Shown in pieces: positions 10,953 through 21,562 of a DNA stretch of 64,000 nucleotides. How positions within the stretch are numbered: the first letter of the stretch is position 1; every line of letters begins with the position of its first letter. The stretch covers positions 3,769,501 to 3,833,500 of the forward strand of contig CM034390.1 of the NCBI GenBank assembly GCA_019925095.2, in the 5' to 3' direction. This DNA comes from Dendrolimus kikuchii (Eukaryota > Arthropoda > Insecta > Lepidoptera > Lasiocampidae). Under the pieces are notes generated by a model that was not told the DNA's origin, made no database searches, and saw only the letters and a program-made list of their open reading frames with translations. Position numbers and translations under genes: made by a program.

Positions 10953-11222
10953 CATACATACATACATACATAACTTCACGCCAGTTCCCTTGCGGGGTAG
11001 GCACGAACAACAGAGCGCCATTTATGCCCATTCTTACACACCTCACTTGCTTCTTTGACATTCATAACTCTTGTCATGCACGCTCGTCTGTTCTTAAGGC
11101 TCCTGACATCACCCTCCGCTAGTACACGATCAATTTGATCATGGAAGGTGTGTCGTGGCCTTCCACGACTTCTGCATCCATCCACTTTTGCATTGTATAT
11201 CTGTTTAGTCATTCTTTCATCA
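10953..11222 (-). mobile_element. RTE-1 LINE 3' end
   Basis: 78-codon remnant from MTKQIYNAKVDGCRSRGR to YPARELA on the minus strand, with the (ATGT)n tail at 10953-10972. Confidence 0.85.
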
Positions 11223-11474
11223 TATGTTTAACAATACCTATATATATAGATAGTAAAAGAAAAACAGTGTGAGAAGACGGGTTTAAAAAATTCTAAATAG
11301 GTATACCTATAGAATTTAAGAGAATTTTGAAAATATTAAATTGATATGAATTAAAACATAAATCAAAGCAAGCTAACTCACGAAGTCAAAAAAATATTTT
11401 GTGTAAGTCGTTTAGATTATTAAGATGATATTGATAAATGGATAAATAACACTTTATTACGCATTAAATTTTAT

Positions 11475-11676
11475 CCGTGCAGGAACGGAGAAAGAATACA
11501 ATTTCCTGCGGCCGGGCGGCCTGTCGTAAGAGGCGACAAAACAACCCACAGCCAGGTAGTAGGGCATTCGCCCGACTGGATGGCTACCACCCCTGGTCTT
11601 TAGACAACCTTTCCACCTTTCCTTTCCATCAAGTGGGCTATCTGCCTATCTGCTGAGCTCATGCAATAAAAAAAAA
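11475..11676 (+). mobile_element. SINE-A copy with internal deletion
   Basis: Intact head 'ccgtgcaggaacggagaaag', then a jump from 'ccaccccctggtc' directly to the tail '...catcaagtgggctatctgcc', losing about 110 bp. Confidence 0.85.
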
Positions 11677-11714
11677 TTAACAATTAAGTACAAGAAATTC
11701 CATATTTACAATAC

Positions 11715-11785
11715 TTTCTTAGGCAATACAATAGGCGGCCTTTCGGTTAAAACGATCTCTTCCAGGCAACCTATTTTTTAGATTC
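11715..11785 (-). mobile_element. LINE-C 3' UTR fragment
   Basis: Contains 'aataggcggcctttcgg...aacgatctcttccaggcaac', the reverse complement of the LINE-C UTR block. Confidence 0.55.
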
Positions 11786-12470
11786 TTAGCTATTCTGACG
11801 ATGTAGGTCGTGTGAAAACAAAGGGGTGTTAGATTTACATATCTATTTAAGCTTAGAAAAGGATATAGATATAATAACATTTTATGTACAAACAATAAGA
11901 ACAATACCATTTTTCTAGTAGTCTACAAGGTCAAATCAAGCATAAGTTTTGAACATTAAATAGTTCGCAGTGTTGAAGCAGAACACTTGAAAGCTAAATT
12001 TCAATCTTAGTCGGATTTTTCGAATTCTTAATTAAACTATTACTGGCCATTTGCATGCTACAATCTATTTTTACAAAAAAGAAAAAGAAATCAAGATTCA
12101 CGCTAGTTACGTAGCTCACTATTCTATTATTATTATTGTGACGTAACAGTTACCAAAATCTAGATGCAAAAATCACTGAAAATTACTCTTTGGATTTACG
12201 ATTAGTAATCACTATGTATTAGTCCAGTGATGTATATTTGTAACGAGGTGAATAATAATAAAAAACTTACCATTTTAATTTATAAATAATCTCGGCGGAG
12301 TTGGCGGAAAACTACTAATATCCACACGTTCTTACACCGCGAGCTATGCGGACCAACTGCGGTTCACAGCTCGGTCAAGGTCGTGGAAACTGTGCCAAAG
12401 AGCCAATAATCGTGGCTTGGGAGCGCGGGAAAACTTGGGGCGGGAATTGAATCGTTTTTCCACAGCACCG
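11786..12470. other. Non-genic stretch
   Basis: No supported gene. 12300-12470 is less AT-rich but carries no recognised motif. Confidence 0.4.
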
Positions 12471-12629
12471 GCCTAAAGGGGCCCATTCACAGTCCTGCAT
12501 TGCAGTCCGCCGCGTAATGCAGGACTTTGAATGTTGTTGCAGCCTGCAACATAGGCAGGATGCCTCTTGAGTCCTGCAAGCCCCACCCACTGTAGGTCTG
12601 CATGCAGGATCGTGTATGGGCCTTTAGGC
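12471..12629. mobile_element. Small MITE with terminal inverted repeats
   Basis: The left end 'gcctaaaggggcccattcac' and the right end '...tatgggcctttaggc' are imperfect inverted repeats of about 30 bp. They include an inner 'tcctgcat' also found inverted. 159 bp, no coding capacity. I could not define a target duplication, so the superfamily is open. Confidence 0.6.
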
Positions 12630-12807
12630 GGGTTAATGATAAGTTTCTCGATACGTGTACATATTGAACACGACTTTTTTTGAGTACGAGTTGCCAGTTT
12701 AACAGTATTAATAGAATTAGCCACAAAGGCAGACAAGGGAATTTTAGTCTATACAGCCAATTCTATTAAGTCTTCGTATAGGTAGTGTAATTAAATTGTA
12801 GGCTACA

Positions 12808-13010
12808 ACTGACGCCATTCAAAGGAGTTCTTGTGAAAACTCGAAAGTCCACATTTGACTATACAGTTCACATATCTCACATAAACATATAATTACTGCT
12901 CAAAAACTATAAATATCCTACAACTATGGTTCATTTTAGAGTAATTTTACACATTTTTAGAAAATAAAACTGCACAGCACAACGACCTCTTTCAGTTCCA
13001 GCCAAAAACT
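12808..13010. repeat. Unclassified dispersed repeat, copy 1
   Basis: About 200 bp from 'gccattcaaaggagttcttg' to 'cagccaaaaact', matched at 23098-23294 in the same orientation with some 85-90% identity by eye. No coding content, tRNA head or terminal repeat was seen. Confidence 0.7.
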
Positions 13011-13609
13011 CGTGCCAGTTTAATCTACCCACGAATACGTCTTCTTAGGGACTCTATCACAGGCAGAACATGCGCTTATAGTGCATTAAGGTTAAGTGTT
13101 GTCTATATTTTTATTAAGTTTAAGTACTACACACAAACTCCTTTTTGAAGTGAAACTTGTTTAGAATCGTTGTGAATTGAAACTCGATGTAACGAAAAAC
13201 CGACATAAAAAAAGAGATAAATACAAATCTATAGGACTAAGCCCGCGAGAGAATGAGATACGAGTTTTACATTGTGCAGCACAGATTAGAGTCAACAAGA
13301 CCGATGATTAAACATAGGTTCCATTTGGACCGAATTAGAACTGATAATAATATTTTTCAGACTAAAATAGTGAAAAATTTAAAGTGACACTTAGGCTAAA
13401 GGAATTATATAGAATAAAAAAATGTGTCTGTGTGTGTGCAGTTCACACGCAGTAGAAGTGAAACTACAGAGAATATACTCACAGATAATTCTTCTCTAAC
13501 TTTTATTTTATATTATCTGAAGTTTAATTTTTACTGCTTGTGAACTGCTTGTGACACACAACAATTTTTATTGCGAAGCTGGCAAACAGTCAGATGGCTC
13601 ATTAGGATC
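13011..13609. other. Non-genic stretch
   Basis: AT-rich, nothing recognised. Confidence 0.4.
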
Positions 13610-14048
13610 GAATTGGGAGGATGAGGCGAGAGATGGGATAAACAGGATTAAGGGATCAAACAGGAGAAATTGGATAGAAGGATCAAGACAAGAGGAATCG
13701 GATAGAAGGATCAAGACAGGAGGAGTTGGGTAGTAGGATCAAAACAGGAAGATTCGCATAGAAGGATCAAGACAGGAGGAATCGGATAGAAGGATCAAGA
13801 CAAGAGGAATCGGATAGAAGGAACAAGACAGGAGGAATTGGATAGAAGGGTCAAGACGGGAGGAATTGGACAGAAGGATCAAGACAGGAGGAATCGGATA
13901 GAAGGGTCAAGACGGGAGGAATTGGACAGAAGGATCAAGACAGGAGGAACCGGATAGAAGGGTCAAAACGGGAGGAATTGGACAGAAGGATCAAGACAGG
14001 AGGAATCGGATAGAAGAATTAAGACAGGAGGAATTGGATATAGGGATA
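13610..14048. repeat. 28-bp minisatellite
   Basis: About 15 tandem units with a 28-bp period in the clearest part, with core 'gatagaaggatcaagacagg' then 'aggaatcg'. Units alternate between 'ggatcaagacagg' and 'gggtcaagacggg', which suggests a higher-order 56-bp repeat near 13850-13990. Shorter units occur at the left edge. Confidence 0.9.
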
Positions 14049-15300
14049 GCATAGGGAGAAAGGGCCCGTCGGAACTCTTTCGTAAAATAACTTTAGGTGT
14101 TATTGTGAAAATCAATTAAAACACAAATTGTATAAAAATGTGCTTATTTATTTTTGAAAATTGTAAATAAACTACAAACACATAGTTATTGTGTTGTAAC
14201 TAAATTACAGAATTATTGTGTTGTTATAATACAGAAATGTGAAATAATTATGGATATTTAACTTGAACATGTTCATAACATGAAAGTTCATGCAATCGGA
14301 GGCCTGAGATGAAGAGTTAAGGCAGAAAAAAATATTAACACGCAACGCGTCCCGATACCACATGACGCGTATAAAGTCAAATCAAATAAACTATGTATTT
14401 TCTATGACCAGAAGCACAATATAAACACATGATGTGACACTACACTCTCATACGTAACGCGATCCAATCAATCGTATTGAAGACAGTGGACATAAAAACG
14501 TTAAAGGACAAGTCGTAAGAAGTGTGTTTGATCAAGATTTGTCGTTGGCTCAACGCTAAGCCATTAAAGAAGAAAAAAAAAGAAGTGTGTTTCTGGCTGG
14601 CCAACACTCGATGCCCCGCGTCAGTTGTTCGAAAACTGTCATGGAACGTGTATTTTCTAGATGAACAATTAATTGACATTGTCAAGCGGTATTCTGGCTG
14701 TCTAACTTGAGAAATTGTTACGATGACGTGTTCTTAATGTGCAGGGTAAGCGTCGTGTGTCGAAATGTCCCGTCGTGTGGCGTGTTAATATATGTTTCCA
14801 CCTTTATTCTTCTCACATAGATAAATTAATGATCACACAAAACACATCTTACTATTGTTTTATGGACATAATGTTATTTTCATACAAAATCCGTGCAATA
14901 TAATATTTTTGTGAAAATATTTTTGCAATAAATAATCTAAATTACTATTTTGTACATAAATGGTCTATATATCTAAATACTAAATTGGCCCCTGTTATGT
15001 GATAATAGCTACTGTGACTTAATCATAGTTTGTGCATCGATGACAATATTATCTTTTTTAATATAGACAAAACTTTCCCAACGCCGCCGCTGCCTGCCAT
15101 TCTGTGCATATCTAGACAGAGATAAACATCTCTGTCTATATGGAAAGTTGTCAGCTCCTCCATGCATACCGCCGACCCCTGATGCACGTTTCACAGCAAT
15201 GTGCGGCGGCGGCGCGATGACGCCTAGTCTACAGTTTGTCAGCGCGGTAGCGCGGTCTCGTCTACCAATAACAACTGTCTGACAACGCGTTAGCATAGGC
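14049..15300. other. Non-genic stretch
   Basis: No supported gene. Overlapping frames at 14440-14710 on both strands have no recognised content. A less AT-rich patch begins near 15050. Confidence 0.4.
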
Positions 15301-15620
15301 TCCAGATTGTCGATCCCGCGGACTTCCCCCCGTTGGTGAAGACCCTCTCCCGGCCGTAAGTGAGATAGCCAGGTGCCGAGGTGTGAAGGATGTAATACCT
15401 ATGGTCCAGTTCCTATGGCACCCCATAAAAGCGCATAGGAGAGGGGTGCAGGTTAGCTTTAGTGGGTAGTTTAACGGCCGACATCCCCTGTCCGATTGGA
15501 GGTCATGGTGGAAATACGATCGATCAAGAGTCCCACACATCCCTTGATTTAAAGCCTTCCCCCCAGGCCCGAGGATGGTGTCCGAAGAAAAGATATTCAT
15601 GTGAGATATTTTTCCCAAAA
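15301..15620. repeat. GC-richer block, probably part of a repeat
   Basis: Locally GC-rich. The motif 'gcaggtt...ttttagtggg(t)' is echoed at 63398-63425, suggesting a dispersed element. Frames are open on both strands over about 120 codons but show no recognisable domain. Confidence 0.3.
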
Positions 15621-15676
15621 ATTTTATTTGGTATCATTTTTTTTTTGTGGCAGCTAAAAAGTAGTAGGTATAATAC

Positions 15677-16140
15677 AACTACGTTTTAACGGTTTTAAGC
15701 GCGGTAATTTTATTTGATTTTGGTTTTTCCGACGTTTCGGCCACTTTTCAGTGGCCGTGATCACGGAAGACAAAGATGTCAAGTGTCAACGGGTATTGTT
15801 AAAGTTTTATTTAGCCTATCGCCAACTTGTTAATTTTAATTATTTAATTTTAATTTTGTTTATGGTTATTATTTACTCTATGGAAGCCTAATCTAATTTA
15901 GATAGAGTAAATAATAACCATAAACAAAATTTAAATTAACAAGTTGGCGGTAGGCTAAATAAAACTTTAATAATACTCGTTGACATTTGACATCTTTGTC
16001 TTCCGTGATCACGGCCACTGAAAAGTGGCCGAAACGTCGGAAAAACCAAAATCAAATAAAATTACCGCGCTTAAAACCGTTAAAACGTAGTTTTATTATG
16101 TATACAAGTCGCGAAAACTTAAGAAAATATTAAGTAGTAG
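15677..16140. mobile_element. Foldback element, full copy
   Basis: Two inverted arms of about 200 bp (15677-15890 and 15902-16094) meet at a short centre. The outer ends are 'aactacgttttaacgg' and its complement, and the inner block is 'ccgacgtttcggccactttt'. One side carries an extension 'tattatgtatacaagtcgcg' also present at the two other copies (17960-18003 and 57340-57370), so it belongs to the element. No coding capacity. Confidence 0.8.
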
Positions 16141-16179
16141 GTACTTTCCCAGGGATGTATAATAAATTCGAGCCAAGCA

Positions 16180-16332
16180 CCAAAATGTATCTAATAGTGA
16201 CGACGGTCTGAATATCATGCTACTTATGGCCTGAGACCCTGAGCTCCGGTGTTGCAGACATCTATAAGCGACATTTTTTTTATCAAGTGGGCCGTCTGCC
16301 TTTTTGCCTACTTCAGGCAATAATAAAAAAGG
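16180..16332 (+). mobile_element. LINE-A/SINE-A type 3' tail fragment
   Basis: Ends 'gtgggccgtctgcctttttg...caggcaataataaaaaa', the shared LINE-A/SINE-A terminus. The part before is too diverged to place. Confidence 0.6.
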
Positions 16333-16791
16333 ACATTTTTGTTTGATATATAGGGCCCTTACCACCATTTTATCGTAAGCGACATTTGGGCTTAATAGAT
16401 TTTTTGTTGCAAAACGTATTTTAAACTATTTTTTTTTAATCATTAACAACTCTACGGACTCAAATTCCGTACCCTTTTTACAACTTATTTTCTAGATTTA
16501 ATTTATAATTTAACACGATTATTAGTTATTTTGGTTCTTGTGCGTGACATTAATTTATTGATTTTTGTGTTGAGGTGTATGTATCTTACGAATAACTTAT
16601 TATATTAATTATATATTTTAAACTATTATTACGTTTTGAGATTTTCAGTTTATGATTCAGTGGGGTCTAATTCTAATCTAACTAAAACTGAAAATCTAAA
16701 CAAAATTATAGCTTAAAATACCTTTGGCAACAAAAAAATTACTTAGGTCCAAATGTCAAGGCTCGTAATATATTACATAATAAAACTAGGT
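16333..16791. other. Non-genic stretch
   Basis: AT-rich. A perfect-looking inverted pair ('aaactgaaaatct' near 16685 and 'agattttcagttt' near 16640) suggests a small hairpin-type element of under 100 bp. Confidence 0.4.
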
Positions 16792-17016
16792 TTTATTTAT
16801 TGCACGAGTTCAGCAGGCAGTCAGACAGCACATCTGATGGAAAGCAGTTCTCATCGCCTATAGACTTTGGTAACACCAAAGGGGCTACCAATATGCTGCT
16901 GCCGTAAAGGGAGACTAAAATCTGGCTACTAATACCGGAACAACTCAAAGTAACCATCCAGACGGGCAAATGCCCCCCCACCTGGCTGTGGTTTGTTTTG
17001 TCATCTCTTACGACAG
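16792..17016 (-). mobile_element. SINE-A copy, 5'-truncated
   Basis: Reverse complement of the family from the tail ('ttattgcacgagttcagcag') to the 'ctcttacgaca' head portion. It lacks about the first 45 bp. Confidence 0.8.
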
Positions 17017-17706
17017 TGTTTATTATGTGAACTAAATTAAGAAAATACGATGATATATTTTTCGTCAAAATTGTACAATTTTTCTTCAATTTTCTCATCT
17101 ACTTCGTCCCCTCCCTATGTCCTTTCAGGATTAAAAATAATATCGCAAATTGAATATTACATACTTGTAGATACACGTGTGTCCATTTATTTTGCTTCTA
17201 GATATAGTAGTTCTTAAAATAATTAGCTGTGATACAGAGACATCACACCATAAGGTTTTTTAGCTTATGTCACTGGAACCCAAAAAAAAAGTTTTTGACA
17301 TTATTGCCATCGACACGTTTGCTTTCACTAGCACTAATTTTGCTAAACTAGACTATACTTTGTACGCAATTTACAATTTATTATGAATTAAAATAAACCA
17401 ATCTTACTAATACTGACAACACACCTACACACGTCATTTGAATCGGAACACGGTTTCAAAAGGTAATTGTATTAAACGACATACTGTGAAGAAGTTGAAG
17501 AGTTTCTTTCTGCTGAAATGTTGTCAAAATGTCACTTATACCAAATAACCTTTGTTCCCTCGATGTCAAATTACATGTATAACAATTAAACAGCAATTCT
17601 ATTTAAAACTGATAATTTGATAATTTATAGTGGCAACACCGTGTCAATATTCATAACCTAAGGGATTCTCTTCGGCCACAGTATTGAGGGTAGGGATAAG
17701 AAGAAC
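17017..17706. other. Non-genic stretch
   Basis: AT-rich, nothing recognised. Confidence 0.4.
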
Positions 17707-18003
17707 GTCGTATTAACGGTTTTAAAAGCGGTAATTTATTTGATTTTTATTATTCCGACGTTTCGGCCACTTTTCACTAGCCGTGATCACGGAATACGAA
17801 GATGTTAAGTGTCAATGAGTACTCGTATTGTTAAAGTTTTATTTAGCCTACCGCCAAATTGCTCATTTTAATTATTGACTTTTAATTTTTGTTTATAGTT
17901 ATTATTTACTCTATGAGAGCCTAATCTAATCTACGACGTGTTTAAAACCGTTAAAACGTAGTTTTATTATGTATACTAGTCGCGAAAACTTAAGAAAATA
18001 TTA
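17707..18003. mobile_element. Foldback element, partial copy
   Basis: The left arm matches 15680-15900. Almost all of the right arm is lost apart from its last ~20 bp, and the asymmetric 'tattatgtatac' extension is present. Confidence 0.75.
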
Positions 18004-18110
18004 AGAAGAGAGAAGTCGGAAAAAGTGTCCAGCAGCTTACTGAAAATAGAGGTAAAAGGTCAAAAACCTACACTATAGCGCTGGCGTACGAGATACTACT
18101 ATATGAGTTA

Positions 18111-18245
18111 AAAATAGTTGAAATGCCAAAAATGAATGAATTTGTGGCGCTAGCCACAACTAATATTCTAAGAATATTAATAAAAAATAGCACTTGACAT
18201 TATCATTGCTTTTCAACAATCAACTGAAATTTTATTTAATTTTAA
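18111..18245. repeat. Left inverted arm flanking a gag fragment
   Basis: Reverse-complementary to 18589-18713. Shared blocks are 'ttgtggcgctagccacaact', 'aatagcacttgacatt' and 'ttttcaacaatcaactgaaa'. Confidence 0.8.
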
Positions 18246-18332
18246 TTAATAAATTATTTTTAGTGGGAGTTGATTTGGGAAATTGCCCACATCTGGTGAC
18301 CACCCTAGAACACAGTTTCTCGTAATTAGCAT

Positions 18333-18575
18333 ATGGCAAAAGTTATGACAACAAATGGGAATAGTGCGGAGGCATCCGATGAATCTACATCCGATGTTTT
18401 TCGAGTTGGCGTTCGTCTACCACCCTTTTGGCCAGAAAACCCTGCCGTTTGGTTTGCGCAAGTCGAAAGCCACTTCGCGCTTTCTGGAATTTCAGACAAG
18501 ACGAGATTCCACTTCGTCATCTCCCAGTTGGAACATCGTGAGATGTGGGCAAGGATATTCCCACTAAAAATAATT
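18333..18575 (+). pseudogene. Ty3/gypsy-type gag N-terminal fragment
   Basis: The translation begins MAKVMTTNGNSAE and contains VRLPPFWPENPAVWFAQVES followed by HFALSGISDKTRFHFVISQL. This is the conserved start of the capsid-like gag found in many insect Ty3/gypsy elements. Only about 80 codons remain before unrelated sequence and a T run. No protease, polymerase or integrase lies nearby. Inverted arms at 18111-18245 and 18589-18713 enclose it, an unusual arrangement for an LTR element, whose LTRs are normally direct repeats. Confidence 0.75.
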
Positions 18576-18588
18576 TGTTTTTTTTTTT

Positions 18589-18713
18589 AATTAAAATTTC
18601 AGTTGATTGTTGAAAAGCAATAACAATGTCAAGTGCTATTTTTTATTAATATTCTTAGAACATTAGTTGTGGCCAGCGCCACAAATTGCCAGTATAGAAA
18701 ATCTCAACTATTT
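18589..18713. repeat. Right inverted arm flanking the gag fragment
   Basis: Inverted partner of 18111-18245, ending '...tctcaactattt' opposite 'aaatagttgaaa' on the left. Confidence 0.8.
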
Positions 18714-18979
18714 AGGTAGTTTATTTTAAATTCAGTAAATATAATGCTGTGAGAAAACGTATAAAACGATTCTATTATTGTGAATTTTTAATAATAAAAA
18801 ACAAAGCGGAAATCTTTCGGTCCTGTTTTATTTTTCTATCTCACTCTATCTACTTTTGGTGCTTCCTTTAAAATTGCTACTGCAGCGCCAACCTTATCAT
18901 CCGCGTTTCGACGGACACTTCTTCAACACATAGATGGTGCTCTCTCTACCCTCTATACAGCATAGCCATTGTCAACAAC

Positions 18980-19699
18980 TAGGGATGGGCCGAATGTCGT
19001 TTGAACCGAATACGAACTTCGGCCGAACATTCGGTTAAAACAAAAAATTCGGCCGAACTTCGGTTTGATTTCGCCACGCTTTCTCAAGAGCAACACAAGG
19101 TGACCTATTAACAACGTCAACTTGATACTGCCTCTAGTAAATTTTAAGTATGAGTAGGTGGATAAAATAATAGATTTAGACCTTTGATTGAAAAAAAAAT
19201 TACCATTTCATAATTCTAAATTTATAGTGTATAATTCGTAAAAAGTGATTTCAATAAAAATTAAAGTTATAATTGCTGATGTCCCTTAGACGTGTTTTTT
19301 TATTCAAGTTACGTATTATAATTAAGCAGTTGCACTACTGACTGATGTATCTTAGAGGAATAATAAGTTTATTTTTGTTTTAATTTGATGTCTATTTAAT
19401 TAGGCAAAGACTCAATCAAGAACTAATTTTATTTATTTTTTATCACATTGCACGTTAAGATTTACATGTTCCTAACTAAAATAAATGACCATGAGTATAT
19501 AGATGTCAATTTTTATATTACGGTTATGATAGATATGATTTCTATTAACTTCAGTCAAAATAGTGCAAGTAGGTATTTTACTTTTTCCTTGCACCGAATG
19601 TTCGGCATTTAAACCGAATTTCGGCCGAATGCCGAAATTCGGCTCAAGCTGCCGAAATTCGGTCAAACCGAATGTAAAACGAATTTCGGCCCATCCCTA
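18980..19699. mobile_element. Non-autonomous hAT-like element with 8-bp target duplication
   Basis: Terminal inverted repeats 'tagggatgggccgaa' and 'ttcggcccatcccta'. Flanks are 'tcaacaac' and 'tccacaac', an 8-bp duplication with one mismatch, as expected for hAT. Subterminal regions are full of 'ttcggccgaa' and 'aaattcgg' motifs in both orientations. The interior is AT-rich with no transposase. Confidence 0.75.
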
Positions 19700-19956
19700 T
19701 CCACAACACATACTACATATAAAATTGAACTGTTATTGGAAAATTTACTTTAGTAAAGTTTAACAATTATAAAAAGGCCTTTCCTTATACAGGCTGAGGT
19801 GGTCCTTCGAGCAGGATATAAAGCAGCAATCTCTGTAGGGTAAACTATGCTGTTGTTGGCACTCCTATATGTAAAATGATTGGTTCATATATTAATTAAT
19901 TTGAAACATTAAGAAATCATGGTATTTTAATTTTGTAGCCATATAATGAAAATAAT

Positions 19957-20127
19957 CAGGGGCGTAGCTATCGCCGTATCAGCCGTGTCAATGATACAGG
20001 GCCCCCAGGCTACAGAGGCCACGAAAGTGTGTAAGCAAAAATTCTTAAAATGTTATCTACAATCTTTTATAGATTAATAACATATTTGAGAATAACTGCT
20101 ACGTCAAAAGAAACGGCTATCAGACTT
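19957..20127 (+). mobile_element. hAT-type transposon remnant, left part
   Basis: Starts with a hAT-like terminus 'caggggcgtagct', then 'atacagggcccccagg'. It matches the reverse complement of 6000-6117 up to 'gaataactgct'. It is interrupted near 20128 by LTR-like sequence. Confidence 0.6.
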
Positions 20128-20365
20128 GTGTAACATGGAGGATTTACGCTTTGTCAGCAACCTCCATCAAAGTAAAATGATTTACTGTTCGCGATGTGAA
20201 AGTAAGACAATTCGCTAACGTCCGCTGTGCAAGATTTTTCCGTGATCTGAATTAAAATCAGATTAAAATGTAAAACATCTAATATCTTGTAGTAGCTCAG
20301 AATATTTAAACTACTAAACTGGCGCCCAACGTGGGGCGCTATTAATGTGCGCCTAATCTAATGTC
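20128..20365 (+). mobile_element. LTR-retrotransposon 5' end nested in the hAT remnant
   Basis: Absent from the otherwise colinear hAT copy at 5658-6117. It begins 'tgtaacatgg' (TG start expected for an LTR) and ends in a primer-binding site at 20320-20336, 'tggcgcccaacgtgggg', complementary to the 3' end of a lysine-type tRNA. Little follows the PBS, so the element is a fragment. Confidence 0.65.
20320..20336 (+). promoter_or_regulatory. Retrotransposon primer-binding site (tRNA-Lys type)
   Basis: The 17-base sequence 'tggcgcccaacgtgggg' is a classic tRNA-Lys PBS. It follows the LTR-like sequence directly. Confidence 0.7.
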
Positions 20366-20600
20366 TGCAGATCATCTAGAAAAACTAAAATCATCTTCAG
20401 CTATGGATGATTTGATAAATAAGTTTGCCGAAAAAGAGAGAAAAGTATATCTATGATTTGAATTGTTTGTCTAACTTAGCGCCTAGAAGCATTAAGTATA
20501 AGTAATAACTTATAATCAATATATAATTATTTTAATTCAATTCGAGTATTATTTTTTTTATAAAAAATACATGTTTGCCTTTCCATAGGCTCACGCAAGC
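20366..20600 (+). mobile_element. hAT-type transposon remnant, right part
   Basis: Resumes the hAT sequence: LEKLKSSSAMDDLINKFAEK on the plus strand, a hAT transposase C-terminal signature, then UTR-like sequence matching the reverse complement of 5740-5900. It fades out near 20600 without a clear terminal repeat. Confidence 0.6.
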
Positions 20601-21562
20601 CCTCCAAAAGCCCGGGCCATTTTTTTGACCCGTGGTCTTCAGAGACATAAATATTGTATGGATAAAAAATAAAAAATATGTTAAGATTCTTAATATCTTG
20701 AAGACAAAGACAGGGAGCCAATAACTGGCGAGGGGTAGGGGGGAGAAGGGGGCAACAATGGCATAGTTTCCCTAAATACATATTACATTAATTTTAAGTA
20801 CAAAATTAAATTTTATTTCATTTATACATTATACACAACTTCTATCGCACTTATACGCGCCGCACAAGTGCGTATTAAACTCATTTGAGGTTAAAAATAT
20901 AAAATTTATAAATACGTTACAATTATCGTACAAACACAATTATAGTTCCTTGTAAAATAAGTCAAATATATCTTACAATTTTCTATGAAAAATAAACCAC
21001 AAATCAATTAAATATTATTATTACAAATTCAGATATATCTAAATAAATCTAAAAATATGTCTTACACTAAGGCACTTCTTAATTATTTTTATGTGCGTTT
21101 ACTTCTTTACTTGTCTTTTACACAGAAACTTATTCTTTAACAAATAAATGGACAAGTTTGATACAATGTTTAAAGCCACAGTATAAAAAAATAAAAGTTT
21201 AAAATAAAATTATTGACGTAATTTTTTTTTTGGTTTATGGCTTAGCAGCTCTAAGCCTTTACGCCAAAATAACATAAAATATTTTTTGAAGAAATAAATA
21301 TGTAATTCAGTTTAAAATTCTTAAATACCTTAATATATATATATTGAATTACTTAAATACTACATTGTATCCCAGTTTTCCGATTTATTTATACTAGTTA
21401 TTTATTAAAACTAACTTAGGCACTTTTCAATTTAACGCTCAAGTTCAAATAATCGATATTGGCAACTTAACATGAACTATACGTGTAACAATTAATGAAT
21501 GAAAACACTATTGATCGTCATTCATTAAAACAAAGAATTGTTGAAAGTGTGCCCTTTGGTAA
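20601..21562. other. Non-genic stretch
   Basis: AT-rich. A block near 21230-21270 ('ggcttagcagctctaagcc') resembles 22990-23015 and may be a diverged LINE tail. No gene seen. Confidence 0.4.

Noticed and set aside
15262..15618. 118-codon minus frame in a GC-richer block
   Set aside because: No recognised domain, and a competing frame lies on plus. More likely repeat sequence than a gene.
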